A stretch of 64,000 nt of DNA from Thermoleophilia bacterium (GTDB lineage Bacteria; Actinomycetota; Thermoleophilia; Gaiellales; Gaiellaceae): positions 87,966 through 151,965 of the forward strand of contig JAHDVS010000002.1 in the NCBI GenBank assembly GCA_023382435.1, written 5' to 3'. Both the position numbers and the translations under genes were made by a program. How positions within the stretch are numbered: position 1 is the first letter of the stretch; the number at the start of each line of letters is the position of its first letter. The notes under the pieces are model-generated. The model made no database searches. It was not told the DNA's origin and saw only the letters and a program-made list of their open reading frames with translations. Shown in pieces: positions 8,441-16,868 of this stretch.

Positions 8441-9561
8441 TGGCCAGGCACAAGGGTCGCGGACTCGCGACGATCGAGTACCCCACCGGGATGAACCAGA
8501 GCGGCGATCTGACCCAGTCGTGGATCAAGCTCAAGCATGACGGTCGGGTCGACGTGCTCTCCGGCACGGTCGACATCGGGAACGGCTCGAAGACCGCGCA
8601 CAGGCAGATCGTCGCCGCCGCGCTGGGCGTCCCGGTCGACTGGGTGACGGTCGACGTCTCCGACACCGACGCGTCGCCCTGGGACACCGGGACGTTCGCC
8701 TCGCGGTGCACGTTCATCGGCGGCAACGCGGTCAAGATCGCCGCGGAGCGGGTGCGCGAACGCGTGCTCGAGATCGCGGGCAAGATGCTCGAGATCGATC
8801 CCGCCGACCTGACGATCGAGGAGGGCGTGGTCTTCGCGAGAGGCGCCCCGGAAACGAACATCTCCGTTTCCGACGTCGCCCACGCTGCGACCTGGCAGCT
8901 CGGCGGCGAGCTGATCTCCGGCACCGGCACGTTCGTCAAGCCGTTCGCGAAGATCCTCGACCAGGAGACCGGCCGGATCGACCGCGACCCGCACGCGGCG
9001 CTCTCGTACGGGGCCTCCGTCGCCGAGATCGAGGTCGACGACGAGACCGGCGAGGTGCGAGTCGAGCGGTTCATCGAGGCCTACGACATCGGCTACGCGA
9101 TCAACCCGACGATCGTCGAGGGCCAGATCCAGGGCGGCACGGTGATGGGCCTCGGCCTCGCCCTGCTCGAGGCCTCCTACCCCTACTACCCGAGTCCGGA
9201 GCACCGGGGAGCGGACTTCGCGAGCTACATGGCGCCCAGCATGGTCGACCTGCCGCAGATCGACTTCCTGTGCCTCGAGAACCCCTCGGTCGAGGGGCCG
9301 TTCGGCGCCAAGGCCTGCGGAGAGATGGCGAACAACGGGCAGGGCCCGTCCGTCGCCGCGGCGATTCACGACGCTGTCGGCGTCTGGGTCACCGAGCTGC
9401 CGCTCACGCCGGAGCGCGTGCTCCGGGCGCTCGAGAAGAAGGCGGCGGGTGAGGACGCCCCCCGGGTCGACGGGAAATGGGTGATCTTCGACGAGGAGCT
9501 CTCGATCAACGCGGTGGGAGCTCCCGACGCAGACGTGAAGTTCACGTTCGATCCGTTCTAG
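8440..9561 (+). CDS. Molybdenum hydroxylase catalytic subunit, C-terminal half (NdhM-like)
   Basis: A 373-residue protein covering the second molybdopterin-binding domain of the xanthine dehydrogenase family. The catalytic glutamate is probably Glu295 in the segment GAKACGEM, equivalent to the essential Glu near the C-terminus of xanthine oxidase. It must pair with the preceding subunit to build one active site. The substrate is likely an N-heterocycle, purine-like compound or aldehyde that is hydroxylated with water. The longer open frame from 7153 is a shadow; the ATG at 8440 is coupled to the upstream stop. Confidence 0.88.
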   Translation: MARHKGRGLATIEYPTGMNQSGDLTQSWIKLKHDGRVDVLSGTVDIGNGSKTAHRQIVAAALGVPVDWVTVDVSDTDASPWDTGTFASRCTFIGGNAVKIAAERVRERVLEIAGKMLEIDPADLTIEEGVVFARGAPETNISVSDVAHAATWQLGGELISGTGTFVKPFAKILDQETGRIDRDPHAALSYGASVAEIEVDDETGEVRVERFIEAYDIGYAINPTIVEGQIQGGTVMGLGLALLEASYPYYPSPEHRGADFASYMAPSMVDLPQIDFLCLENPSVEGPFGAKACGEMANNGQGPSVAAAIHDAVGVWVTELPLTPERVLRALEKKAAGEDAPRVDGKWVIFDEELSINAVGAPDADVKFTFDPF

Positions 9562-9594
9562 ATCCTCTGACCACACCTTTTCCGAAGGAGACGC

Positions 9595-10068
9595 ATGAGC
9601 ACGAATACGCCCGAAGCCCGTCTCGAGGCCCTGGGTCTGTCCCTGCCGCCACCACCGGCGGCGGTCGCGAACTACGTCGGGCTCGTGAGAGTCGGGCAGC
9701 TCGCTTTCGTGTCCGGGCACGGCCCCGTCGAGAACGGCGAGCTGACGTTCATCGGCAAGCTCGGCCGCGACATGGACGTCGAGACCGGCCAGAAGGCGGC
9801 GCAGCTGACGATGCTGAACCTGCTCGCGACGCTCGCGGCCGAGATCGGCGGGCTCGACCGGGTCGAGCGGGTCGTCAAGCTGCTCGTCATGGTCAACTCC
9901 ACCCCCGACTTCGCCGAGCAGCCGTTCGTCGCCAACGGGGCGTCGGATCTCCTCGTCGAGATCTTCGGCCCCGAGCGGGGCCTGCATGCACGCTCGGCAA
10001 TCGGCATGGGCGCGCTTCCTTTCGGGATCTCGGTGGAGATCGAGGGGATCTTCGAGGTTCGCGAGTAG
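9595..10068 (+). CDS. RidA/YjgF/UK114 family protein
   Basis: A 157-residue RidA-like protein. The C-terminal family pattern ARSAIGMGALPFG followed by VEIEG holds the conserved arginine that binds carboxylates of imine or enamine substrates. Classical RidA hydrolyses reactive imines; this longer clade often occurs in catabolic operons for amides, amino acids or ureides. GAAGGAG lies seven bases before the ATG. Lying between a molybdenum hydroxylase and a deacetylase-like hydrolase, it could clear an imine intermediate formed in this pathway. Confidence 0.88.
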   Translation: MSTNTPEARLEALGLSLPPPPAAVANYVGLVRVGQLAFVSGHGPVENGELTFIGKLGRDMDVETGQKAAQLTMLNLLATLAAEIGGLDRVERVVKLLVMVNSTPDFAEQPFVANGASDLLVEIFGPERGLHARSAIGMGALPFGISVEIEGIFEVRE

Positions 10069-10102
10069 CCAAACGTCAGACGAGGAAAGAGGAGGCTTCA
10101 CG

Positions 10103-10993
10103 ATGCCGAAGGGCTCGGTGTGTTTGAGCTTCGACTTCGATGGGATGTCGCTCTGGATCGGCTCGTTCCAGTCGAACAACCCGAGCATGATCTCGAGAGG
10201 GGAGTTCGGGACGATCGGCCTCTCGCGGCTGCTCGCCCTGCTTCGCAAGCACGAGGCTCCGGCCACGTTCTTCGTGCCGGGCCACACGGCCCACTGCTAC
10301 CCGGACCTCGTCAAGCAGATCGCTGACGAGGGCCACGAGGTCGGCCATCACGGCTGGGTGCACGAGAACCCGGCCAAGCTCGAGCGGGCGGCGGAGCTCG
10401 AGGTGTTCGAGCGCGGATTCGAGGCGCTCGACCACGCGATTGGCCAGCGCCCGGTCGGCTACCGCTCCGCCGCCTGGGACTTCAGCCCGAACTCGATCGA
10501 GATCCTGCTCGGCTTCGGCTTCCTCTACGACTCGAGCTGCATGGCCAACGACTTCTACCCGTACTACCTCCGCCAGGGCGACAGGTGGTCGACCACGGAG
10601 CCCTACGTCTTCGGCAGCATCGTCGACCTGGTCGAGGTCCCGCCGAGCTGGGGGCTCGACGACTTCCCGCCGCTCGAGTACGTCTGGGGCGCGAACGGGG
10701 GCCCGATGACGCCGTCCCACGTCCGGGAGCTGTGGCAGGGAGAGTTCGACTACATGGTCGCGAACTGCCCCGGCGGCGTCTACAACCTCACGTGCCACCC
10801 GCAGTTCATCGGCCGCGGCGCACGGATCACGATGCTCGAGCAGCTGATCGAGCACATGAAGGCAGCCGACGTCGCCTTCGAGCGCCTCCGCGACGTCGCG
10901 GAGCGCTTCAAGAAGGAGAACCCGGTCGAGGCCTGGATCAAGGCCAACCCGCACCGGACCGGAGCGACGGCCCGCCCGCCCGCCGCCGGCTAG
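10103..10993 (+). CDS. Polysaccharide-deacetylase-family amidohydrolase (PuuE-like)
   Basis: A 296-residue NodB-homology protein. The first motif is SFDFDG (catalytic and metal Asp) and the second is GHHGWVHE, giving the H-x-x-x-H metal site. The overall pattern resembles cofactor-free allantoinase/PuuE and peptidoglycan deacetylase relatives, which cleave C-N bonds. With RidA and a molybdenum hydroxylase upstream, ring opening or deformylation of a nitrogen heterocycle is more plausible than cell-wall work. The ATG at 10103 has GGAGG eight bases upstream. Confidence 0.8.
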   Translation: MPKGSVCLSFDFDGMSLWIGSFQSNNPSMISRGEFGTIGLSRLLALLRKHEAPATFFVPGHTAHCYPDLVKQIADEGHEVGHHGWVHENPAKLERAAELEVFERGFEALDHAIGQRPVGYRSAAWDFSPNSIEILLGFGFLYDSSCMANDFYPYYLRQGDRWSTTEPYVFGSIVDLVEVPPSWGLDDFPPLEYVWGANGGPMTPSHVRELWQGEFDYMVANCPGGVYNLTCHPQFIGRGARITMLEQLIEHMKAADVAFERLRDVAERFKKENPVEAWIKANPHRTGATARPPAAG

Positions 10994-11053
10994 CGCGGCG
11001 TCGGGCGGCCCCGCGGCCGGAGATCGTCAAACCACCGAGCGAGGAGATCGGAG

Positions 11054-12220
11054 ATGGGATCGCAGCCGGAGGTCGTCGTCGTCGGCGCCGGGATCGCAGG
11101 AGCGTCGACGGCCTTCCACCTGGCCGAGCGCGGCGCGAGCGTCACCCTGCTCGAGCGCTCGACGCCGGCCTCCGGCCCGTCCGGCCGGTCGGGCGCGCTC
11201 TCGCACGCGTTCTACTTCATGCCCGAGCTCTCCCAGCTCGCTCGCGACGGCACGAGCTTCCTCCGCACGATGCCCGAGCGGATCGGCCAGCCCTCGGACT
11301 TCCGCGAGGTCGGCCTGCTCTGGGGCTTCGGGGAGGCGCTCGCGGCCGACGTCGAGCGAACGGTCGAGCGAGTCCGGGCCGAGGGCACCGAGCTCGAGAC
11401 CCTGACGCCCGAGCAGATGCTCGAGCTAGCCCCGGGCTTCACCGCCGACGGCCTCGCCGTCGCGATGTGGGAGCCGACGGCCGGCTACGCCGACCCCGCG
11501 GCCGCCACGGCGGGGATCGTCACCGCGGCCAGGGAGCGCGGCGCCACCGTCCGCCTGAACACCCCGATCGCGCGGCTCGTCGCGAACGGCTCGCGGGTGA
11601 CGGGCGTCGAGACCCGCGACGGCGAGCGGATCGAGGCCGGGACGGTCGTGCTGGCAACCGGCCCCTGGACGCGGCCGCTGCTCGAGGAGATCGGGATCTC
11701 GCTGCCGCTGACGATGGAGCGGCACTCGATCATGGCGCTCGACGTCCCGGATCGCGCTCGCGAGGTGCTGCCGTTCACGTGGTGCGACGACACGCTCGTC
11801 CACTACGCGCGCCCGGACGGCGAGCACCGCGTGCTGATCGGGAGCTGGGCCGGCGGCGGCACCGGCTACCGCCACCCGGACGTTCCCCGCTCGGAAGTGA
11901 CGAACCCGGATGTCTACCAGGGAAGCGTGAGCGACCGCGAGGCGGCCTGGGTCCTGGAGCTGATGGTGCCGCGGGCGCCCGGCCTGGCCGACCTGCCGCT
12001 CGGGCGCGGCTGGGCGTGCGTGTACGACATGAGCCCCGACGACGCCCCCGTGATCGGCCCGGTCGCGGGCACCGAGGGCCTCGTCGTCGTCGCCGGCTCG
12101 AGCGGCCACGGCTTCAAGCTCGGGCCGGCGATCGGCGAGCAGGTCGCCCGACTCGTCACGACCGGGGAGGCGCCTCTGCTCGCCCCCTTCTCCCCGGATC
12201 GGTTCGCGAGCGGCAGCTAG
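11054..12220 (+). CDS. FAD-dependent oxidoreductase, DAO/sarcosine-oxidase-beta-like
   Basis: A 388-residue DAO-fold flavoprotein. The N-terminal dinucleotide motif is VVVGAGIAGASTAFHLAERG, and the C-terminus carries the family pattern GHGFKLGPAIGE that closes the FAD site. Family members oxidise secondary or N-methyl amines and amino acids to imines. It is the last gene of the molybdenum-hydroxylase operon and would produce an imine of the kind RidA hydrolyses. Its TAG stop overlaps the convergent activase stop in a shared CTAG. Confidence 0.85.
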   Translation: MGSQPEVVVVGAGIAGASTAFHLAERGASVTLLERSTPASGPSGRSGALSHAFYFMPELSQLARDGTSFLRTMPERIGQPSDFREVGLLWGFGEALAADVERTVERVRAEGTELETLTPEQMLELAPGFTADGLAVAMWEPTAGYADPAAATAGIVTAARERGATVRLNTPIARLVANGSRVTGVETRDGERIEAGTVVLATGPWTRPLLEEIGISLPLTMERHSIMALDVPDRAREVLPFTWCDDTLVHYARPDGEHRVLIGSWAGGGTGYRHPDVPRSEVTNPDVYQGSVSDREAAWVLELMVPRAPGLADLPLGRGWACVYDMSPDDAPVIGPVAGTEGLVVVAGSSGHGFKLGPAIGEQVARLVTTGEAPLLAPFSPDRFASGS

Positions 12221-14097
12221 TCCGGGAAGGCGAGCTCGCCGACGAAGCGGTCGTTGAAGTCGGCCCGATCGGACAGCTCGACGTACTCGACCTCGTCGAG
12301 CAGCGCGGTCGCGGCGTGGCGCTCCTGGAGCGACAGCAGGGCCATCTTCGCCCCCTCCCCGGCGAGGTTGCCGGCCGGGACGATCCGCGCCAGCGGCAGG
12401 CGCGGAACGAGCCCGATCGTGACGGAGCTCGCGGGCGACAGGTAGGAGCCGAACGAGCCGGCGAGCAGGACCTGCTGGACATCCCCTTCACCGGCGCCGA
12501 GCTCGTCGAGCAGGATCCGCCACCCGGTCGCGATCGCCGCCTTCGCGAACTGCAGCTCGCGCACGTCGCGCTGCGACAGGTAGAGAGACCGCTCGACGTC
12601 CCCCTCCCCGCCCCGCCAGTGGAGCACGAAGATGCGCTCGCCGTCGCCGCGCGCAACCAGGCGGCGGGCGAGCGCGGGCGCGATCCGCGCGGCCTGCTCG
12701 TCCGGGACGAAGCGCCCGGACGAGTCGAGCAGCCCGGCCCGGTGGAGCTCCGCGGCGGCGTCGACGAGGCCGGAGCCGCAGATCCCGACCGGCTCGACGT
12801 CGCCGATCACCCCGAGCTCGAGCTCGTCGCCCGCGACGCGGACGACCTCGACCGCGCCTTCGGCGGCCCGCATACCGCAGCGGATCTGCGCCGCCTCGAA
12901 CGCCGGCCCGGCGGGCGCCGCGGTGCAGACGAGACGCTCGGCCGAGCCCAGCGCGAGCTCGCAGTTCGTGCCGACGTCGATGAAGAGGCGCAGCCGGCGG
13001 TCGCGGCTCATGCCGCTCGCGAGCAATCCGGCGACGATGTCTCCGCCCACGTAGGCGCCCATGGCCGGGAAGACGGTTGCGCGCGCCCGGGGGTGGAGCG
13101 AGAGGCCGAGCTCGGAGGCGTCGAGCCCGGGGTAGGTTCGCGCGGCGAGAGCGAACGGCGCCACTCCGAGCGGCTCGGGGTCGATCCCGAGCGCGAGCTG
13201 GGTCATCGTCGCGTTGCCGGCAAGCGCGACCTCGTGCACCTGCGCCGGGTCGACCCCGCCCTGCTCGCAGACCTCCGTGGCGAGCTCCTGGAGGGTCTCC
13301 GCCGCGGCCGTCCGCAGCCGGCCGAGCGCCCCAGGATCGAGCATCGTCGCGGAGATCCGGGAGATCACGTCGGCGCCGAACGGCTGCTGGCGGTTCAGCA
13401 TCGAGCGCACCGCGACGGGAGTTCCCGTCGCGAGGTCGAGCAACGTCGCCACGACCGTGGTCGTGCCGAGGTCGAATGCGATCGCGTGGAGGCGGCCGGT
13501 CGTGTCGCCCGGCTCGACGTCGACCAGCAGATCGTCGACGACCACGCAGGTGACAGCGAAGCGGGACTCGCGCAGGACGCGCGGGAGCCGCCGCAGGACG
13601 TCGACGCTCACGCGCAGCTCGAGGTCGTCGAGGGCGTCGTGGATCCGTTCGAGATCGGAGCGCTGGTCGGCGAGAGTCGGCTCGTCCAGCTCGACGAATC
13701 GCTTCTGGAGCGCGGGCCGGAGGATCACCTGACGCCCGGCGCCGACGGTTGCAGCCTTGGGCCTCGTCACGAGCGGCGGCACGTCGACGACGAGGTCGCA
13801 GCGAGCCTCCGCCCTGCAGGCGAGGCGCCAGCCCGCGGCGAGCTCCTCCTCGCCGTAGGCGCGCTCGTCGAGCGACGAGGCCGGGACGTGCCCGTCGATC
13901 ACCCGGACGCGGCACTTGCTGCACGTCCCGTGGCCGCCGCAGGTCGAGTCGATCGCGATCCCGTTCCAGGAGGCCGCGTCGAAGACGGAGACCCCGGCGG
14001 GCACGCGAACGGCGACCCCCGAGGGCTCGAATCGAAGCTCGACCCGGCTGGAGCGCTCCTCCACGCTCGGTCCGCCCGGAGCGACCGCGCCCGTCAC
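12217..14097 (-). CDS. Corrinoid reductive activase (ferredoxin plus ASKHA domains, DUF4445)
   Basis: A 626-residue protein of the RACE/RamA-like class that reactivates oxidised corrinoid proteins with ATP. The N-terminus is a 2Fe-2S ferredoxin domain with Cys53, Cys59, Cys62 and Cys94 (C-x5-C-x2-C...C). A linker follows, then an actin-like ATPase region with FDLGTTTVVATLLD and later GTNCELAL and GICGSGLVD. I chose the GTG at 14097, whose GTGA overlaps nothing but lies four bases behind the corrinoid-protein stop; the open frame to 14169 is antisense-like filler. Its place directly after a corrinoid-protein gene fits its function well. Confidence 0.9.
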   Translation of the reverse strand: MTGAVAPGGPSVEERSSRVELRFEPSGVAVRVPAGVSVFDAASWNGIAIDSTCGGHGTCSKCRVRVIDGHVPASSLDERAYGEEELAAGWRLACRAEARCDLVVDVPPLVTRPKAATVGAGRQVILRPALQKRFVELDEPTLADQRSDLERIHDALDDLELRVSVDVLRRLPRVLRESRFAVTCVVVDDLLVDVEPGDTTGRLHAIAFDLGTTTVVATLLDLATGTPVAVRSMLNRQQPFGADVISRISATMLDPGALGRLRTAAAETLQELATEVCEQGGVDPAQVHEVALAGNATMTQLALGIDPEPLGVAPFALAARTYPGLDASELGLSLHPRARATVFPAMGAYVGGDIVAGLLASGMSRDRRLRLFIDVGTNCELALGSAERLVCTAAPAGPAFEAAQIRCGMRAAEGAVEVVRVAGDELELGVIGDVEPVGICGSGLVDAAAELHRAGLLDSSGRFVPDEQAARIAPALARRLVARGDGERIFVLHWRGGEGDVERSLYLSQRDVRELQFAKAAIATGWRILLDELGAGEGDVQQVLLAGSFGSYLSPASSVTIGLVPRLPLARIVPAGNLAGEGAKMALLSLQERHAATALLDEVEYVELSDRADFNDRFVGELAFPD

Positions 14098-14101
14098 CCG
14101 C

Positions 14102-14767
14102 TCAGGCGGTCGCGAGCGCCCGGCGCGCGTCCAGGAGCTCCTTGGCCAGCTTCGTCGCAGACGCCGCATCGGGCGCGTAGCCGTCGGCGCCGATCGCGTC
14201 CGCGTACTCCTGGGTCACGGGAGCACCGCCGACCAGGACGATCACGTCGTCTCTCAGACCGGCCTGCTCGATCGCCGCGATGTTGACCTTGAACATGGGC
14301 ATCGTCGTCGTGAGAAAAGCGGAGAAGCCGACGACGTCGGGCTCGTGCTCGCGGATCGCCTCCACGAACGTCTCGGGGGCGATCTGGACGCCCAGGTCGA
14401 CCACCTTGAAGCCGGCGCCCTCGAGCATGATGTCGACGAGGTTCTTGCCGATGTCGTGCACGTCGCCCTTGACCGTCCCCATCAGGAACGTGCCGACGAC
14501 CTCGCTCCCGGTGTCGGCGAGCAGCGGCCGCAGGATGTCGAGCGCGGCCGTCATCGCGCGGCCGGCGATCAGCATCTCCGGGACGAAGAAGTCGCCGCGC
14601 TCGAACCGTGCGCCGACCTCCTCGAGCGCGGGGATGAGGGCGTCGAAGAGCAGCGTCTCCGGGCCGATCGCGGCGGCGAGCCCCTCCTCGGTCAGCTCGA
14701 CGACGGCGAGCTTGTTGCCCGACAGGGTCTCGTCGTAGAGCCGCTGCAGGATCTCCTGGTCGTTCAT
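14102..14767 (-). CDS. Corrinoid (B12-binding) methyl-carrier protein, MtaC/MtbC-like
   Basis: A 221-residue protein with an N-terminal helical methionine-synthase-type cap domain (to about residue 85) and a C-terminal Rossmann B12 domain. The signature DVHDIGKN at 102-109 includes His104, the lower cobalt ligand. It carries the methyl group between two methyltransferases. The ATG overlaps the IclR stop (ATGA) with GGAGAG ahead of it, and the activase gene follows after four bases. No dedicated MtaB- or MttB-type methyltransferase lies next to it; the nearest candidate is the URO-D-fold protein across the divergent promoter. Confidence 0.93.
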   Translation of the reverse strand: MNDQEILQRLYDETLSGNKLAVVELTEEGLAAAIGPETLLFDALIPALEEVGARFERGDFFVPEMLIAGRAMTAALDILRPLLADTGSEVVGTFLMGTVKGDVHDIGKNLVDIMLEGAGFKVVDLGVQIAPETFVEAIREHEPDVVGFSAFLTTTMPMFKVNIAAIEQAGLRDDVIVLVGGAPVTQEYADAIGADGYAPDAASATKLAKELLDARRALATA

Positions 14768-15537
14768 GCCGTTCCCTCTCCTTCCTGATGACAGAGCTTG
14801 ATGTGCGCCGAGAGCGCAGCGGCGGCCTCGACGACCCGGCGTGAGAGCTCGGCCAGCCGCCCGCGGGACGTCCGCACCGTCGGCGCAGAGACCGAGATCC
14901 CGGCGATCACCGTCCCGCGCGCGCCGCGCACCGGCGCCGCGGTCGAGCAGAGCCCGGCCTCGAGCTCCTCCCACGTCGTCGCGTACCCCTGGCGCCTGAC
15001 CTGGTCGAGCTCGGCGAGCAGGCGCTCGACGCTCGTGATCGTGTTCGGCCCGAGCTTCGCGAGCCGCCCGAACGGCGGTTGGGCGGCGCCGAAGGCCATG
15101 AACACCTTCCCGAGCGACGAGGCGTGCGCGGGGATCCGCGCGCCGACCCAGTTGCCCGCCCCGAGCGCGTGCGTCGAGTCGATCTGCGCGAGTCGCGCGA
15201 CGCCCCCCGGCGTCGGGATCGCGACGTTGGCCGTCTCACCCGTCTCCCTGCCGAGCTCCTCGAGGAACGGCCAGGCGAGCGTGGCAAGATCACCCACGCT
15301 CGCGTCCCGGCGCGCGTACTCGACGAGCACCGGGCCGGGCCGGAAGCCCCCGCCCCGCCGCCGCTGGGCAAGCCCGTTGCGCTCGAGCGCCCTGAGCAGG
15401 CGCGCCGCCGTCGACTTCGGCAGCTGCGTCTCCCGCATCACGCCCGCGAGCGTCACGGGCTCCTCGGTCGCGACGAGCCGCACGAGGATCCGCGCGGCGC
15501 GGTCGATTGCCTGGGCGCCTTCCTCTCCTGTTGCCAT
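14764..15537 (-). CDS. IclR family transcriptional regulator
   Basis: A 257-residue IclR regulator with an N-terminal winged helix (LAGVMRETQLPKSTAARLLRAL) and a C-terminal effector domain with ASSLGKVF. The ATG at 15537 stands six bases behind a TATTAT box, giving a leaderless transcript. A GTG at 15555 is in frame but lies inside the operator. It heads the corrinoid operon and is divergent from the URO-D/dehydratase operon. Two matching palindromes between them are its likely binding sites. The effector is probably the substrate or an acid intermediate of the pathway. Confidence 0.88.
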   Translation of the reverse strand: MATGEEGAQAIDRAARILVRLVATEEPVTLAGVMRETQLPKSTAARLLRALERNGLAQRRRGGGFRPGPVLVEYARRDASVGDLATLAWPFLEELGRETGETANVAIPTPGGVARLAQIDSTHALGAGNWVGARIPAHASSLGKVFMAFGAAQPPFGRLAKLGPNTITSVERLLAELDQVRRQGYATTWEELEAGLCSTAAPVRGARGTVIAGISVSAPTVRTSRGRLAELSRRVVEAAAALSAHIKLCHQEGEGTA

Positions 15538-15538
15538 A

Positions 15539-15555
15539 GTCCCATAATATGGCAC
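15539..15555. promoter_or_regulatory. Candidate IclR operator 1 (over the regulator's -10 box)
   Basis: GTCCCATAATATGGCAC is an imperfect 17-bp palindrome (GTSCC-N7-GGCAC). It covers TATTAT (minus strand, 15549-15544), the -10 box of the IclR gene; TTGACG (15574-15569) lies 19 bases upstream as a weak -35. Binding here should repress the corrinoid operon. The run TATGGCACTCTT is repeated at operator 2. Confidence 0.55.
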
Positions 15556-15613
15556 TCTTGACCCGCATCGTCAACACCAGTCCTGCGAACGCGCTAAGAT
15601 CGATCCTCGTTTG

Positions 15614-15630
15614 GTGCCGCCATATGGCAC
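15614..15630. promoter_or_regulatory. Candidate IclR operator 2 (upstream of the URO-D/dehydratase operon)
   Basis: GTGCCGCCATATGGCAC has perfect 5-bp arms with a 7-base centre and the same 17-bp architecture as operator 1. It lies about 70 bases before the GTG at 15699 and downstream of TAAGAT (15595-15600), a possible -10 box for that operon. The two sites are 75 bp apart centre to centre, about seven helix turns, which would allow joint binding. Confidence 0.55.
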
Positions 15631-15698
15631 TCTTCCGGGCGAGCTAGCCTGTCGGAGGGCAGACCCTTCGCCCCCAGCCGAGGAGCAAAGGAGAGATC

Positions 15699-16868
15699 GT
15701 GAAGACCGCCGAGCGCACACGCATCGCCTTCGAGCGAGGCACCCCCGACCGCGTGCCCGTCCACTGCTGGCTGGGCCTCCCGCTGATCAAGAAGCTCCGG
15801 CGCCCGGACCAGTCGTTCCTCGACCTGTTCGAGCTCTGGATCGACGATCCGCTGGGCTCGATCGTGAAGATGCAGGCCGACCTCGGCCTCGACCCGATGA
15901 TCACGACGTACAGCCAGCACATCGGCGAGCACGAGATCTGGCCGCGAATGCTGTTCGCGCGCCCGCTCGAGACCGACTCCTGGGCCGAGACGATCGAGGA
16001 GTCGGGCCGCGGCGACGGCTGGCGCGAGCACCACCACACGATCCGCACGCCGGACGGTGGCCTCGACTACTCCTACCGCACGGAGGACGGGTTCGGGACC
16101 TCCTGCCACGACTTCCTGCTCAAAGGCGACGAGCCGGAACGGAAGCTGCCCGCGCTCCGCCACTTCCCCTCGCCCGAGACGTTCGACATGTCGGTGCTCG
16201 CGGGCATGGTCGAGAAAGTAGGCGACGAAGCCTGGTGGCTCCACCACGTGGTCGGACCCTGGGACATGGCCGCGGAGATCCGCGGTCTGGTCGACCTCTC
16301 GATGGACGTGTACGACCGCCCCGCCTTCGTGCACGAGTTGATGCGCTTCTGCACGGACTGGCTGAAGGGCTTCTACCTGCGGCTCGGCGAGACCGGGATC
16401 CACTCGATCTCGATGAACGAGACCTGGGTCGGCGTCGGCGTCGCGCCCGAGCACTTCCGCGAGTTCATGCAACCCTACGAGACGGAGTGCGTCCGGGCCG
16501 CGCACGAGGCCGGCTACCTCGTCAGCTTCCACAACTGCGGGCGGGCGACGCTGATCCTCGAGGACATGGCCGCCACCGGTCCGGACGCGATCGAGACGCT
16601 CACCTCGGATCGCTCGTCGGGAGACGTCGACCTCGCCGACGCGAAGAGGCGGATCGGCGACCGCGTCTGCCTGTTCGGGGGCTTCAACGAGCACCTCCTC
16701 CACGAGGCGGACGAGCGGGCGGTCAAGGAGGAGGTGGCGCGCTGCCTCGACGCGGCGATGGCGGGCGGCGGCTACGTGCTGCGCTCGACCGGCCAGCTCT
16801 TCGACGCCAAGCCCGGGCTGATCGAGGTCATGTGCGAGACGGCGCGCGAGCTCGGCCGTTATCGATGA
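15699..16868 (+). CDS. URO-D-fold protein, possible corrinoid methyltransferase (incomplete zinc site)
   Basis: A 389-residue member of the uroporphyrinogen decarboxylase superfamily. It keeps His278-x-Cys280 (FHNCG), two of the three zinc ligands of MtaA-type enzymes. The third cysteine region reads LRSTGQ instead of GSGC, so the metal site differs. It is divergent from the corrinoid-protein operon, shares its control region and overlaps the next gene by four bases. I infer that it works with that corrinoid protein, perhaps taking a methyl group from a substrate, but no motif shows the substrate. Start GTG with AAAGGAGAG six bases upstream. Confidence 0.72.
   Translation: MKTAERTRIAFERGTPDRVPVHCWLGLPLIKKLRRPDQSFLDLFELWIDDPLGSIVKMQADLGLDPMITTYSQHIGEHEIWPRMLFARPLETDSWAETIEESGRGDGWREHHHTIRTPDGGLDYSYRTEDGFGTSCHDFLLKGDEPERKLPALRHFPSPETFDMSVLAGMVEKVGDEAWWLHHVVGPWDMAAEIRGLVDLSMDVYDRPAFVHELMRFCTDWLKGFYLRLGETGIHSISMNETWVGVGVAPEHFREFMQPYETECVRAAHEAGYLVSFHNCGRATLILEDMAATGPDAIETLTSDRSSGDVDLADAKRRIGDRVCLFGGFNEHLLHEADERAVKEEVARCLDAAMAGGGYVLRSTGQLFDAKPGLIEVMCETARELGRYR

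Noticed and set aside
7052..9561. Frameshift or stop mutation as the cause of the two hydroxylase halves
   Set aside because: The halves meet cleanly between domains, each with its own start or stop, and the same split is known in nicotinate dehydrogenase.
8071..10287. Open frame of 738 residues on the minus strand
   Set aside because: It is antisense to the molybdenum hydroxylase and RidA genes, which carry clear motifs.
10585..14286. Open frame of 1233 residues on the plus strand
   Set aside because: It runs across a deacetylase end, an oxidase in another frame and the antisense of the activase and corrinoid genes. Its composition is Arg/Pro/Ala-rich with no family motif, typical of stop-poor GC-rich DNA.
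14102..14974. Longer start for the corrinoid protein
   Set aside because: The extra 69 residues overlap the IclR gene and do not match the family; ATG 14767 has a ribosome site and ATGA coupling.
15556..15698. Cobalamin riboswitch before the corrinoid or URO-D genes
   Set aside because: I found no B12-box-like element or long structured leader; palindromic operators explain the region better.
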